Part shown: piece by piece, positions 26,827-34,790 of the stretch
How the letters are laid out: every line of letters starts with the position of its first letter
Position numbering within the stretch: position 1 is the stretch's first letter
Assembly: GCA_035547755.1 (NCBI GenBank)
Contig: DASZUG010000061.1
Span: 62,001 to 126,000 of the forward strand
Origin: Mesorhizobium_L sp035547755
GTDB taxonomy: Bacteria > Pseudomonadota > Alphaproteobacteria > Rhizobiales > Rhizobiaceae
Direction: 5' to 3'
Length of the DNA stretch: 64,000 nt
Made by a program: the position numbers and the translations under genes
The notes under the pieces: model-generated
Told to the model about the DNA's origin: nothing
Seen by the model: the letters and a program-made list of their open reading frames with translations, nothing else
Databases searched by the model: none

Positions 26827-27938
26827 TTAGCCCCTTCCCGCAATTCCTCAACCCGGTCGAGCCAGACGGAAAAGCCGACGGCGGGAATGGGTTTTTCCGC
26901 TCCGAGCAGCGTCAACAGCCTGTCATAACGGCCGCCACCCAGAAGCGGACGCTCCTGTCCTTCCGCCGCCATCTCGAACACCAAGCCCGTATAATAATCG
27001 AGCGGCCGGCCGAAGGCGGCGTCATAGCGGATCGACTCCAGCGGGACGCCTTCCGCCCTGATCGCTTCCACGCGCGCTGAAAAATTATCGAGCGCCGGGC
27101 CGAGCGACAGCCGCGCCTCGGTGCAGAAGCGCGACAGCTCCGCCGCTGCCTTGCCGAGCGGCGTGCGGATGGAAAGGAAGGTTTTCAGCCCGGAGAACGC
27201 TTCGTCGGCAAGACGGACGCTCCTCAGTTCCGCCTTCTCGATCAGCCGCCTGGCGATGTTCTCTGGCGAGCGGCCAACCTCGGGCGACAGGCCGGTAGCT
27301 TTCATTCGCTCGGCAATCTGATCGGCAAGCCGCTCATGATCGCCGTCGGCGACTAGCGCGGTTATGGCGGGTTCCAGTTGCCCGCTCCTTGACGGATTGG
27401 CGAGATCGGCCAGCGCCGCCGCGAGCACCGCGCTCGATCCGAAGGCGCGGGCAAGCCGCATGCGCCAGCCGCGCGGCAAGCCGAGCGCCAGAAGCACAGC
27501 CTCGAACAGCGACTGGTCGCCGAGCGTGACGGAGAGCGCTGCGCCCGGCAGCACCCGTTGGAGAAGCCGGTGCGCGTCGGCGATGCTTCTGGCGTCGGCG
27601 CGCGCCGTTTCCACATCGCCAAGGTCTTCAATGCCGGCCTGGAAGAACTCGTTTTCGCCGTCGCGCCGCTGGCGGAAGACCTCGCCGAGATAGGCGTAGC
27701 GGCGCGGCGTCGCCGCATGGCTGGCGATGTGGCCGATACAGACGGGGATGGTGAATTCCGGCCTGAGGCACAGGCTTTCCCCGGTCTCGCTTTCGGTGAG
27801 GAAGATACGCCGCCTGAGATCCTCGCCCGCCATGTCGAGGAAGGGGTCGGCCGGCTGCAGGATCGGCAGATCGACGATTTCCGCCCCGCGCTCGGCGAAG
27901 AGTGCCAGCAGATCGGGGGCGATGGCGGGGGAAGTCAT
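26823..27938 (-). CDS. hisZ: ATP phosphoribosyltransferase regulatory subunit HisZ
   Basis: 371 residues from the ATG at 27936-27938 (MTSPAIAPDLLALF). HisRS-like fold without the tRNA-synthetase anticodon domain: LRPEFTIPVCIGHI replaces the aminoacylation motif, and GGGRYDRLLTLLG near the end corresponds to motif 3. It binds histidine and short HisG to form the regulated hetero-octamer. The open frame upstream to 28019 runs through an intergenic repeat and is not counted. Lies between hisS and hisG on the same strand, with the 244-bp gap to hisS filled by repeats. Confidence 0.93.
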   Translation of the reverse strand: MTSPAIAPDLLALFAERGAEIVDLPILQPADPFLDMAGEDLRRRIFLTESETGESLCLRPEFTIPVCIGHIASHAATPRRYAYLGEVFRQRRDGENEFFQAGIEDLGDVETARADARSIADAHRLLQRVLPGAALSVTLGDQSLFEAVLLALGLPRGWRMRLARAFGSSAVLAAALADLANPSRSGQLEPAITALVADGDHERLADQIAERMKATGLSPEVGRSPENIARRLIEKAELRSVRLADEAFSGLKTFLSIRTPLGKAAAELSRFCTEARLSLGPALDNFSARVEAIRAEGVPLESIRYDAAFGRPLDYYTGLVFEMAAEGQERPLLGGGRYDRLLTLLGAEKPIPAVGFSVWLDRVEELREGAK

Positions 27939-27952
27939 GCGACGCGCCTTTT

Positions 27953-28167
27953 CTCCCCCCTTGAGGGGGAGATGGCCGCGAAGCGGCCAGAGGGGGTCGG
28001 CAGAGGCAGCGCACGGCATAAAAGAACGCTGAAGACGGCCGTGGCGACCCCACCCCGATCCGCTGCGCGGATCGACCCTCCCCTCAAGGGGGAGGGAATG
28101 GATCGGCGCATGGCCGTGGCGACCCCACCCGGCCGCGGGGCGGCCACCCTCCCCTCAAGAGGGAGGG
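27953..28167. repeat. Three copies of palindromic repeat family B within the his gene cluster
   Basis: Copy 1 (27953-28001) reads CTCCCCCCTTGAGGGGGAG then a GGCCGCGAAGCGGCC-type hairpin and GAGGGGGTCGGC. Copies 2 (28041-28096) and 3 (28116-28167) are in the opposite orientation: GTGGCGACCCCACCC, an inner GC hairpin (GATCCGCTGCGCGGATC or GGCCGCGGGGCGGCC) and CCCTCCCCTCAAG(A/G)GGGAGGG. All three share the layout outer arm, variable inner hairpin, CTCAAGGGGGAG hairpin. They occupy almost all of the hisS-hisZ gap. Confidence 0.9.
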
Positions 28168-28182
28168 AAAAGAGCGCGCGCG

Positions 28183-29646
28183 TCACCGTCCCCGCTCCGC
28201 CTTCTGCGCGTCGAGGATGCGGCGCACCGCCGCGACGAGATCATCTTCCGGCGCCGTCACCTGCCCCGGCCGCGCTTCCTTGTATTCGGTATGATCGGCG
28301 ATCGCCGCCGCCTGCCGCCGACCCTCGACCATGTCCTTGATCTGCACCTCGCCCTTGGCGCGCTCGTCGCCGCCCTGGATGACGACGCACGGGGCCCCGC
28401 GCCTGTCGGCGTATTTCATCTGCGCCTTCATGCCGGCGCCGCCGAGATAAAGCTCGGCGCGGATGCCGGCCTGCCTCAATTCCGAAACCATCTTCTGATA
28501 GCGGCCGAGGCTTTCCGTATCCTTGTCCATGACCAGCACGACGATCGGCGCGACGACCTCGGCCTGATCGAGCTTGCCCAGATTCTTCAGCGCCGTCATC
28601 AGCCGCGAGACCCCGATGGAAAAGCCCGTCGCCGGCACCGGCTCGCCACGGAAGCGCGAGACGAGCCCGTCATAGCGCCCCCCGCCGCCGACCGAGCCGA
28701 AGCGCACGAAGACGCCGTCCTCGTTCGGGATTTCCGCCAGAAGCTCGGCTTCGTAGACCGGGCCGGTGTAGTATTCGAGGCCGCGAACAACGGAGGGATC
28801 GATGCGGATGCGGTCGGAGCCATAGCCGGCGGCCTGCACCAACGAGGAAATCTCGCGCAATTCCTCGATCCCCGGATTATTCTCTATCTTTCCGGTCTGG
28901 ATATATTGCAGCACTGTTGCGATGGCGGAGTCGTCCAGCCCAGCACCCTTGGTGAAGTCCCCCTCACCGTCCTTCCCGCCGTCCCAGCGGCCCGGCCCGA
29001 GCAACAATTTCACCCCTTCAGGCCCGAACTTGTCGAGCTTGTCGATGGCCCGCAGCACCGTCAGGCGGCAGCCGGCATTTTCCTCGCCGCCGAGGCCGAT
29101 CGCCTCCAGCACGCCATCGAGCACCTTGCGGTTGTTGACGCGGATAACGTAGTCGCCGCGCTTGATGCCCAGCGCTTCCATCACGTCGGCCATCATCATT
29201 GCCATTTCGGCGTCGGCGGCGACGCCCGGCGTGCCGACCGTATCGGCGTCGAACTGCATGAACTGGCGGAAACGCCCCGGCCCCGGCTTCTCGTTGCGGA
29301 ACACCCAGCCGGCGCGATAGCTGCGATAGGGTTTCGGCAGCCGCTCGTAATGCTCCGCCACATAGCGCGCCAGCGGCGCCGTCAGATCGTAGCGCAGCGA
29401 CATCCATTGGTCGTCATCGTCCTGGAACGAGAACACGCCCTCATTCGGCCGGTCCTGGTCGGGCAGGAATTTGCCGAGCGCATCGGTGTATTCGATGAGC
29501 GGCGTCTCGACCGGCTCGAAACCGTAAAGCTCATAAACGGCGCGGATCTTCGCCACCATCTCGTCGACGGCGCGGATGTCCTCCGGCGCACGGTCGACAA
29601 AGCCGCGCGGCAGCCGCGCCTTCATTTTCTCGGATTTCGGAGCCAT
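28183..29646 (-). CDS. hisS: Histidine--tRNA ligase, alphaproteobacterial type
   Basis: 487 residues from the ATG at 29644-29646; an in-frame extension of 30 codons is not favoured. Class II synthetase: motif 2 region FRNEKPGPGRFRQFMQFD, histidine-binding GLEYYTGPVYE, and motif 3 GGGGRYDGLVSRF. The segment LRYDLTAPLARYVA stands where most bacterial enzymes have LRPEGTA, a feature of the alphaproteobacterial/eukaryote-like HisRS group that charges tRNA-His lacking the extra G-1. The C-terminal anticodon-binding domain spans about residues 370-470. First gene of hisS-hisZ-hisG; synthetase, its paralogue HisZ and HisG are thus linked. Confidence 0.95.
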   Translation of the reverse strand: MAPKSEKMKARLPRGFVDRAPEDIRAVDEMVAKIRAVYELYGFEPVETPLIEYTDALGKFLPDQDRPNEGVFSFQDDDDQWMSLRYDLTAPLARYVAEHYERLPKPYRSYRAGWVFRNEKPGPGRFRQFMQFDADTVGTPGVAADAEMAMMMADVMEALGIKRGDYVIRVNNRKVLDGVLEAIGLGGEENAGCRLTVLRAIDKLDKFGPEGVKLLLGPGRWDGGKDGEGDFTKGAGLDDSAIATVLQYIQTGKIENNPGIEELREISSLVQAAGYGSDRIRIDPSVVRGLEYYTGPVYEAELLAEIPNEDGVFVRFGSVGGGGRYDGLVSRFRGEPVPATGFSIGVSRLMTALKNLGKLDQAEVVAPIVVLVMDKDTESLGRYQKMVSELRQAGIRAELYLGGAGMKAQMKYADRRGAPCVVIQGGDERAKGEVQIKDMVEGRRQAAAIADHTEYKEARPGQVTAPEDDLVAAVRRILDAQKAERGR

Positions 29647-29902
29647 GGTCGGTCTGTTCGCGTCGTGTTGAATTGCCGGCGGTTCTCCGCCGCCGACGGT
29701 CGCAGGGGTCCTATCTGAATGCGCCGGAACCGGCAAGGGTGGTTGCTTTTCCTGATAAGCCGCGCCCCTTTGCGCCCCCTCTGTCCCGCGAACATTTCTG
29801 CATTATTCCCGTAGCACCTGAGAGTCACCCGAAACACCCGCAGACGCGGAACCAATTTTCTGCGATCCTGTTCCTCCAACGGCACCCCAGCGAACGGCGT
29901 CC

Positions 29903-30499
29903 ATGCAGGAAATCCAACATTATATCGCCGCTTACGGCTCTCTGGCGGTGTTCGTCGTCATCTATCTGGAATCGATGGGCGCGCCGCTGCCCGGCGAAAC
30001 GCTGGTGGTCGCCACTTCCGCCCTCGCGGCTCACGGCACCATCAGCCTGACGGTCGCGTTGATCGCCATCTTCTGCGGCGCGGTGCTGGGCGACAGCACC
30101 GGCTATGCGATCGGCCATTATGGCGGCAACCGCCTGCTCCGCCGCTTCGGCTCCTATGTCAAGCTGACGCCGGAACGGCTCGATCGGCTGGAACAGCTTT
30201 TCAAGCGGCGCGGCGCCTATATCGTTGCCACGGCGCGTTTTGTCGTCGTGCTCAGGCAGTTGAACGGCCTTGTGGCCGGCGCTGTGCATATGCCCTGGTG
30301 GCGCTTCCTGGCCGCGAATGTCGTTGGCGCTGCGCTCTGGACGGCCGCCTGGGGCTTGGGGCCCTATGTCATCGGCAAAGCCGCCAAGCCGGTCATCCAG
30401 CACATCAAATCGAACCACCAGAAAAACACCAGCAGCCTGCTGGACGGCAACCGAATGCCGCGCTTCGCGATCGTCTACCAGTCGCCGATGGTCGCCTGA
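29903..30499 (+). CDS. DedA family membrane protein
   Basis: 198 residues with four to five membrane segments. DedA/SNARE-associated (VTT) domain with ESMGAPLPGETLVV near residue 25, GDSTGYAIGHYGG and FVVVLRQLNGLVAGAVHMPWWRF. These proteins act in envelope homeostasis and several flip undecaprenyl phosphate or phosphatidylethanolamine. The conserved acid and arginine of the re-entrant loops are present (E25, R111-R116 region). Its 3' end overlaps the converging rsmE gene by 25 bp. Confidence 0.9.
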   Translation: MQEIQHYIAAYGSLAVFVVIYLESMGAPLPGETLVVATSALAAHGTISLTVALIAIFCGAVLGDSTGYAIGHYGGNRLLRRFGSYVKLTPERLDRLEQLFKRRGAYIVATARFVVVLRQLNGLVAGAVHMPWWRFLAANVVGAALWTAAWGLGPYVIGKAAKPVIQHIKSNHQKNTSSLLDGNRMPRFAIVYQSPMVA

Positions 30500-31209
30500 A
30501 CGAGCGCCAGCGCCGCCACCGCCGCCGTATCGGCTCGCAGGATACGGGGGCCGAGCGGGATCGCCGTGACGAAGGGAAGCGCCCTCAGCGCCTTGCGCTC
30601 GGCTTCCGAAAACCCACCCTCCGGCCCGACCAGAAGGCCGATTTTCGTCCCGGCGATCGCCTGGAGCGCGGCAAGCGGATTGTTCGTCTCGGCATCCTCG
30701 TCGCAGAAGATCAGCCGGCGTTCCTTCTCCCAGCCGGCCAGCAGCCGATCGAATTTCACCGGTTCGCGCACCGGCGGCACGGCGAGAACGCCGCACTGCT
30801 CTGCCGCCTCGATCACATTCGCCTCCAGCCGGTCGAGGCCGGGCTTCGCCACCTGCGTGTGCTGGGTGATGACGGGCTGCAAGGCGCCCGCCCCCATCTC
30901 GACCACCTTCTGGACGAGATAATCGAGGCGGCCCTGTTTCAGAGGTGCGAAACAATAGAGAAGATCGGGCAAAACAGGCTGCGGCCGCACCTGTTCGATC
31001 GTTTCGAGAACGATCGTCCTTTTCGCCACGGAGGCCGCGCGCGCCAGCCATTCGCCGTCGCGTCCGTTGAAGAGCAGCAGTTCCGCGCCTTCCACCAGCC
31101 GCAAAACATGCAGCAGATAATGCGTCTGGGCGGCCGAAGGCTCAATCTTCGCCCCCACTGCCAGATCCCCCGGCACGAAAAGCCGCTGCATCCTGTAATT
31201 CGCGCGCAT
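30475..31209 (-). CDS. rsmE: 16S rRNA (uracil(1498)-N(3))-methyltransferase
   Basis: 244 residues: an N-terminal PUA-like domain (MQRLFVPGDLAVGAKIEP... HYLLHVLRL) and a SPOUT knot domain with LLVGPEGGFSEAERKAL and the final IPLGPRILRADTAAVAAL SAM-binding knot. Methylates U1498 of 16S rRNA in the assembled small subunit. Length is normal for the family. The start at 31207-31209 is the first ATG and agrees with relatives. Converges with dedA and overlaps its last 25 bases. Confidence 0.94.
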   Translation of the reverse strand: MRANYRMQRLFVPGDLAVGAKIEPSAAQTHYLLHVLRLVEGAELLLFNGRDGEWLARAASVAKRTIVLETIEQVRPQPVLPDLLYCFAPLKQGRLDYLVQKVVEMGAGALQPVITQHTQVAKPGLDRLEANVIEAAEQCGVLAVPPVREPVKFDRLLAGWEKERRLIFCDEDAETNNPLAALQAIAGTKIGLLVGPEGGFSEAERKALRALPFVTAIPLGPRILRADTAAVAALALVQATIGDW

Positions 31210-31268
31210 GGCTTCTGATGCGGCAGGTCCCTCCGAGCGTCAAGGGGATCGGCATTGCCTCCCTTGAA

Positions 31269-31308
31269 ATGATTTAATGTTAAATTATATAGTTGAATGT
31301 TAAATCAT
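31269..31308. promoter_or_regulatory. Twin operator in front of the nitroreductase-like/MarR pair
   Basis: An inverted repeat with perfect 9-bp outer arms ATGATTTAA (31269-31277) and TTAAATCAT (31300-31308). Inside it the 10-mer AATGTTAAAT occurs twice (31276 and 31296), exactly 20 bp apart, or two helical turns. It lies 20 bp before the gene start. Likely target of the MarR regulator encoded downstream. Confidence 0.6.
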
Positions 31309-31328
31309 CTCAGTTAAGGGAGAAGGAG

Positions 31329-32471
31329 ATGCCCGTATCCAGACGCAATTTCATCCGGATTTTGGGCGGAGGCGTGGTCGTCGCCGGCACGGGATCGCTA
31401 TGGGCGGCGACCCGCGCCCCGGTGTCCGCTCGTGAGCCGTGGCATTCGGCAGGCTTGGCGCAAGCGGATATCCGCCGCGACGCGCTCTCCTTTGCCGTTT
31501 TGGCGCCCAACCCGCACAATCGCCAGCCATGGCTTGTCGCCCTCGATGATACGGATAGCCTGACGCTCTATTGCGAACTCGATCGGCGGCTGCCGCAGAC
31601 CGACCCCTTTGACCGGCAGATCACGATCGGCCTCGGCGCCTTTCTCGAAATCCTCTCCATGGCGGCGGCCGAAGCGGGTTACCACACGGAGATGACGCCC
31701 TTCCCCGAAGGCGAGCCGCAGCCGAGACTTGACGGTCGCCCTGTCGCGCATATCCGTTTCCGAAAGGATGAAGAGCGGCAAAAGCACCCGCTTTTCGCCG
31801 AAATCCGGAAGCGCCGAACGAGCCGCACGGTCTATGATAGCCGCCCGGTGACGGAGGAGAACCTGCGGCGGATCGCGGGCGCTGTCGGGCAGGTCCAAAC
31901 CGATTGGACGAACGAACCCGGCCGCCGCCGGGCACTGGCTTCGCTCGCTATGGCAGCGCTCGTCACCGAACTGGACCTGCGGCGCACGGCGAAGGAAACG
32001 GTGGATGCCTTGCGTATCGGCAAGAAGGCGATCGATCGCCGGCCCGACGGCATCGCCGTCGCCGGGCCCATGGCCGAGGGCCTTTATGATCTCGGCCTGC
32101 TCGACCCGGCCGATCTTCTCGATCCGCAATCATCGCTGGCGAAACGTGAACGGGCGGAGGCGCGCGAACAGATCGACAGTTCAGCCGCGTTCGCCTGGCT
32201 CGTCACGGAGGGCAACAGCCGCGCCGACCAGATCGCCGCAGGGCGCGACTATCTGAGATTCTGCCTGGCAGCAACCGCGGCAGGGCTGTCGATGCAGCCG
32301 CTCAGCCAGGCGCTGCAGGAATATCCGGAGATGGCAGGCCACTATAGTGATATGCGCCGCGCACTCGGCGTCGGCGCGGGCGAGACCCTGCAAATGTTCG
32401 TGCGGCTGGGCTATGGTCCGGCCGTCGAGCCGGCGCCGCGCTGGCCTTATGAAAGCCGGATACGCGCCTGA
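31329..32471 (+). CDS. Tat-exported nitroreductase-like protein (Acg family)
   Basis: 380 residues from the ATG at 31329 with GAAGGAG upstream. The N-terminus carries a twin-arginine signal (SRRNFIRILGGG) and hydrophobic core. The rest resembles Acg-type nitroreductases: an early APNPHNRQPW (FMN/substrate side), a RRTSRTVYDSRPV mid-motif and C-terminal LAATAAGLSMQPLSQALQEYPEM. The FMN-dependent family has poorly known substrates; mycobacterial Acg is a flavin-sequestering or nitroreductase-like protein. Export by Tat fits a cofactor loaded in the cytosol. Its stop overlaps the marR start by one base (TGATG), so both are one operon under the twin operator. Confidence 0.78.
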   Translation: MPVSRRNFIRILGGGVVVAGTGSLWAATRAPVSAREPWHSAGLAQADIRRDALSFAVLAPNPHNRQPWLVALDDTDSLTLYCELDRRLPQTDPFDRQITIGLGAFLEILSMAAAEAGYHTEMTPFPEGEPQPRLDGRPVAHIRFRKDEERQKHPLFAEIRKRRTSRTVYDSRPVTEENLRRIAGAVGQVQTDWTNEPGRRRALASLAMAALVTELDLRRTAKETVDALRIGKKAIDRRPDGIAVAGPMAEGLYDLGLLDPADLLDPQSSLAKRERAEAREQIDSSAAFAWLVTEGNSRADQIAAGRDYLRFCLAATAAGLSMQPLSQALQEYPEMAGHYSDMRRALGVGAGETLQMFVRLGYGPAVEPAPRWPYESRIRA

Positions 32472-32917
32472 TGACGGAAGATGCTCGGATCGAGGAACTG
32501 TTCGATTTCTTCACCGAGATCGGCATCATCGCCCAGCTGAACGAAACGGCGGTCGAGCGGCAGCTTCCCCCGGAAATGACGCTGGCGCAATTCGTCCTCC
32601 TGCATCATCTCAGCCGGGTCGGCGGGGAATGGACCCCTGCCCGGCTCGCCGATGCGCTCCAGGTGACGCGCGGCGCCATCACCAACACGCTCAAGCATCT
32701 CGCACGCAAGCGCTGGGTCGCCACGAGGCCGGCCGACAAGGATGGACGCTCGAAACTCGTGTCGATCACCGAAGCGGGCATGGCGGCGCGCAACAGCGCC
32801 TTGCAAGCACTGGTGCCGGAGATTTCCGAACTCGCCGGCGAACTTCCACTTGGCGAAATCTCGGCCATGCTGCCGGCGCTGAAAGCCATTCGCAAGCTTC
32901 TGGACGAGCGGCGCTGA
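32471..32917 (+). CDS. MarR family transcriptional regulator
   Basis: 148 residues, winged-helix MarR fold: LAQFVLLHHLSRVGGEWTPARLADALQVTRGAITNTLKHLARKRWV forms the helix-turn-helix and DKDGRSKLVSITEAG the wing. Terminal helices for dimerisation are present at both ends. Co-transcribed with the Tat nitroreductase-like gene, and probably represses it through the inverted/direct repeat 20 bp upstream of that gene. MarR repressors usually respond to phenolics, quinones or oxidants; the inducer is unknown. No cysteine of the OhrR type is seen. Confidence 0.9.
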   Translation: MTEDARIEELFDFFTEIGIIAQLNETAVERQLPPEMTLAQFVLLHHLSRVGGEWTPARLADALQVTRGAITNTLKHLARKRWVATRPADKDGRSKLVSITEAGMAARNSALQALVPEISELAGELPLGEISAMLPALKAIRKLLDERR

Positions 32918-32924
32918 GCGAAGA

Positions 32925-33593
32925 TTATCCTCTCATGACGCTGGGATGCCAGACCGGCTGATAGCCTCTCTTCAGGATCTCAACCGTGGTCGGCGGCGTC
33001 AGCAGCCAGACGTCAAATTCGGCAAGGTCGTAAAAATCCCATGCGTCGGCCCAGCCCCAGAAGGTCCAGGCACGCAATTCGCCACGGCACTTGGCAAATG
33101 TCCGCTCGCCTTGAAAGAGCATCGCGCCGTCCGGCAATGCTTCGAACGCCTTCGCATCGACTTCTATGATCGAAGGGCCTCCGGGAAAGGTGATGCCCGA
33201 AGCCAGCCTCTCCCGATGCAGCCTCTCGTCAATGTCAGTGGCCCTCGGTTCGGTCTTGCCGACGGCCTCGGCATAGCAGCGCGCGAATTCCTTCGCCCGC
33301 TCGCGTTGGCAATAGAAGCAGGGACGATGGCCGGCGGCGAGCGCCGTCACCTCGTCGAGGAAGAAAAGCTCGGTCCAGCCGGCATTCCCGGAGGGGGTAT
33401 TGCGGCCCATCACCTCGCGGTGGCGGTCCTTGTAGTCGCAGACGCAGATCAGCCAGGCCTTCGTCGACCAGCGCCGTTCGAGCAGCGTCTTCGTCGCCGG
33501 ATCGTGGATGACGCCGCGATTGCCGGTGAACATGCCGCGCGCCTCGACGGCATGGATATCCCCGAACGGATCGACCCGGTTCTGCAGCGGCAT
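32925..33593 (-). CDS. Conserved hypothetical protein with a CxxC pair
   Basis: 222 residues from the ATG at 33591-33593 (MPLQNRVDPFGDIHAV), preceded by GGGGA. An open extension of 153 codons upstream has no support and shows non-coding composition. The protein has HDPATKTLLERRWSTKAWLICV, a HREVMGRNTP segment and CFYCQRERAKEF, where the CxxC may bind metal, then a Trp-rich C-terminal region (AWTFWGWADAWDFYD). I believe similar proteins are widespread in alphaproteobacteria, but I know no function. The CxxC plus basic residues could suggest a nucleic-acid or zinc-binding role; this is a guess. Converges on marR across eight bases. Confidence 0.72.
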   Translation of the reverse strand: MPLQNRVDPFGDIHAVEARGMFTGNRGVIHDPATKTLLERRWSTKAWLICVCDYKDRHREVMGRNTPSGNAGWTELFFLDEVTALAAGHRPCFYCQRERAKEFARCYAEAVGKTEPRATDIDERLHRERLASGITFPGGPSIIEVDAKAFEALPDGAMLFQGERTFAKCRGELRAWTFWGWADAWDFYDLAEFDVWLLTPPTTVEILKRGYQPVWHPSVMRG

Positions 33594-33914
33594 TTTTTCC
33601 CCGACAGCGGCAAAGCTATTCCCGATTATATCACCAGTCGAACCGAATTCGCGCGCCGCCCGCATGCATATGCTGACAGCCGAAGTCTCGAGGCTGCCGC
33701 AACCATGCATCGTTGCATTTTGGACACGGCCGGTCTTTTCCGCTTGTGGAAAGCCGTATTGCCACTGGCGCGCCACATGCTCCGCCTTTAGATGAGCGCC
33801 GCTTCCGCCACGGCGGACAGAAAAGTTCAAACTCAAGGCAACCTTGTTCCAAATACGGCGTTTCGAAACCGATTGGTAAGGCTGTTCGTCTACAGACAGG
33901 AAACCACAACAGAG
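33594..33914. other. Divergent intergenic region, 321 bp
   Basis: Lies between the CxxC protein gene (leftward) and a small secreted-peptide ORF (rightward). It holds a 10-bp palindrome GTTTCGAAAC at 33860-33869 but no clear terminator, RNA gene or other ORF on either strand that looks coding. Confidence 0.5.
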
Positions 33915-34052
33915 ATGAAACCCGTGAAAGCAGCAATCCTGTCTCTCGTCATGCTGTCCGGCCTGCTCGTTTGGGGCGTGGGCGTCTACAGTGCCGATGC
34001 ATCGTCCCACCATCGCGTGGTGGATGGCTACGGCGTCGTCTCCTACCACTGA
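33915..34052 (+). CDS. Possible 45-residue secreted or membrane peptide
   Basis: ATG at 33915 encodes a short basic start (MKPVKAA), a hydrophobic stretch ILSLVMLSGLLVWGVGVY and a polar His-rich tail (SADASSHHRVVDGYG), which looks like a signal peptide or single membrane anchor with a small periplasmic tail. The ribosome site is weak (CAGAG). A longer frame starts at 33792 but has no hydrophobic or conserved character before this ATG. Its last ten bases overlap the converging metallophosphatase gene. No family recognised. Confidence 0.45.
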   Translation: MKPVKAAILSLVMLSGLLVWGVGVYSADASSHHRVVDGYGVVSYH

Positions 34053-34789
34053 CTATCCGATACCTCGATCAGCGTCTTCTTGCCGCCGTCAATGACGAGA
34101 GCGGTAAGACGCCCGGTCTTGAAGGCACCCGTATCGATATCGATGCGATTCGGCTGAATGTCAGGCCGGGCCACCGGCGTATGGCCATGCACGATCACCT
34201 TCTCGTAAAGGCCGGTATGGTCCAGGAAGTCCCAGCGGATCCAGGCAAGGTCCCATGGATCCTGCCGATCGAGCGGGACACCGGGGCGGATGCCCGCATG
34301 GCAAAAGAAGAAATCGCCGAAAGCGATCGAGCGCGGCAAAGACGAAAGAAAGGCGATATGCGCCTCCGGCATCGCCTCGAGAAGCGCATCGCGTCCGGCA
34401 CGCGCATCCTCATCGCTTGAGAAATCGATCTCGACGCCATAGGAGCGCCCGGTCGCCTCGCCGCCATTGCCGGCAAAGAGACCGTCTCTGTCGGCTGTGG
34501 CAAGGAACTCCAGCAATCCCTCGTCATGATTGCCCATCAGGGCGATGTGACGAGAATCGTTCTCGCTCCTTGCGACCAGAAAATCGAGGACGCCCTTCGA
34601 ATCGGGACCGCGGTCCGTATAGTCTCCCAGATGGATGATCCTGCAATCCGCCGCCGGTCTTTTTTGGAGATCGTCCGCGATCCGTTCATGCATCGCTTGA
34701 AGCAGATCGAGCCGCCCATGCACGTCACCGACCGCGTAGAGGCGCAGGTCTTCCGGACCGCGCGCCTCTCTGTAGCGGATGGTCTTCAC
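34043..34789 (-). CDS. Metallophosphoesterase / serine-threonine protein phosphatase-like
   Basis: 248 residues counted from the GTG at 34787-34789, which sits one base after the lutC stop with GGCGGA upstream; an ATG at 34831 inside lutC is the alternative and would add 14 Ser-rich residues. The calcineurin-like metal site is complete: VGDVHGRLDLL, LGDYTDRGPDS, MGNHDEGLL, FCHAGIRPG and VHGHTPVARPD. This is the PPP-type phosphatase set of motifs (PrpA/ApaH-like). Substrate may be phosphoproteins or small phosphoesters. It follows lutC closely and may be co-transcribed with the lut genes. Confidence 0.88.
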   Translation of the reverse strand: MKTIRYREARGPEDLRLYAVGDVHGRLDLLQAMHERIADDLQKRPAADCRIIHLGDYTDRGPDSKGVLDFLVARSENDSRHIALMGNHDEGLLEFLATADRDGLFAGNGGEATGRSYGVEIDFSSDEDARAGRDALLEAMPEAHIAFLSSLPRSIAFGDFFFCHAGIRPGVPLDRQDPWDLAWIRWDFLDHTGLYEKVIVHGHTPVARPDIQPNRIDIDTGAFKTGRLTALVIDGGKKTLIEVSDSQW

Positions 34790-34790
34790 G

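Noticed and set aside
27939..28019. 27-residue N-terminal extension of HisZ
   Set aside because: It translates repeat family B; the HisZ fold starts at the ATG at 27938.
28291..29718. 475-codon plus-strand frame opposite hisS
   Set aside because: Shadow of the histidyl-tRNA synthetase gene.
33594..34049. Long N-terminal extension of the CxxC hypothetical protein
   Set aside because: Non-coding composition and overlap with another ORF; a ribosome site supports the start at 33593.
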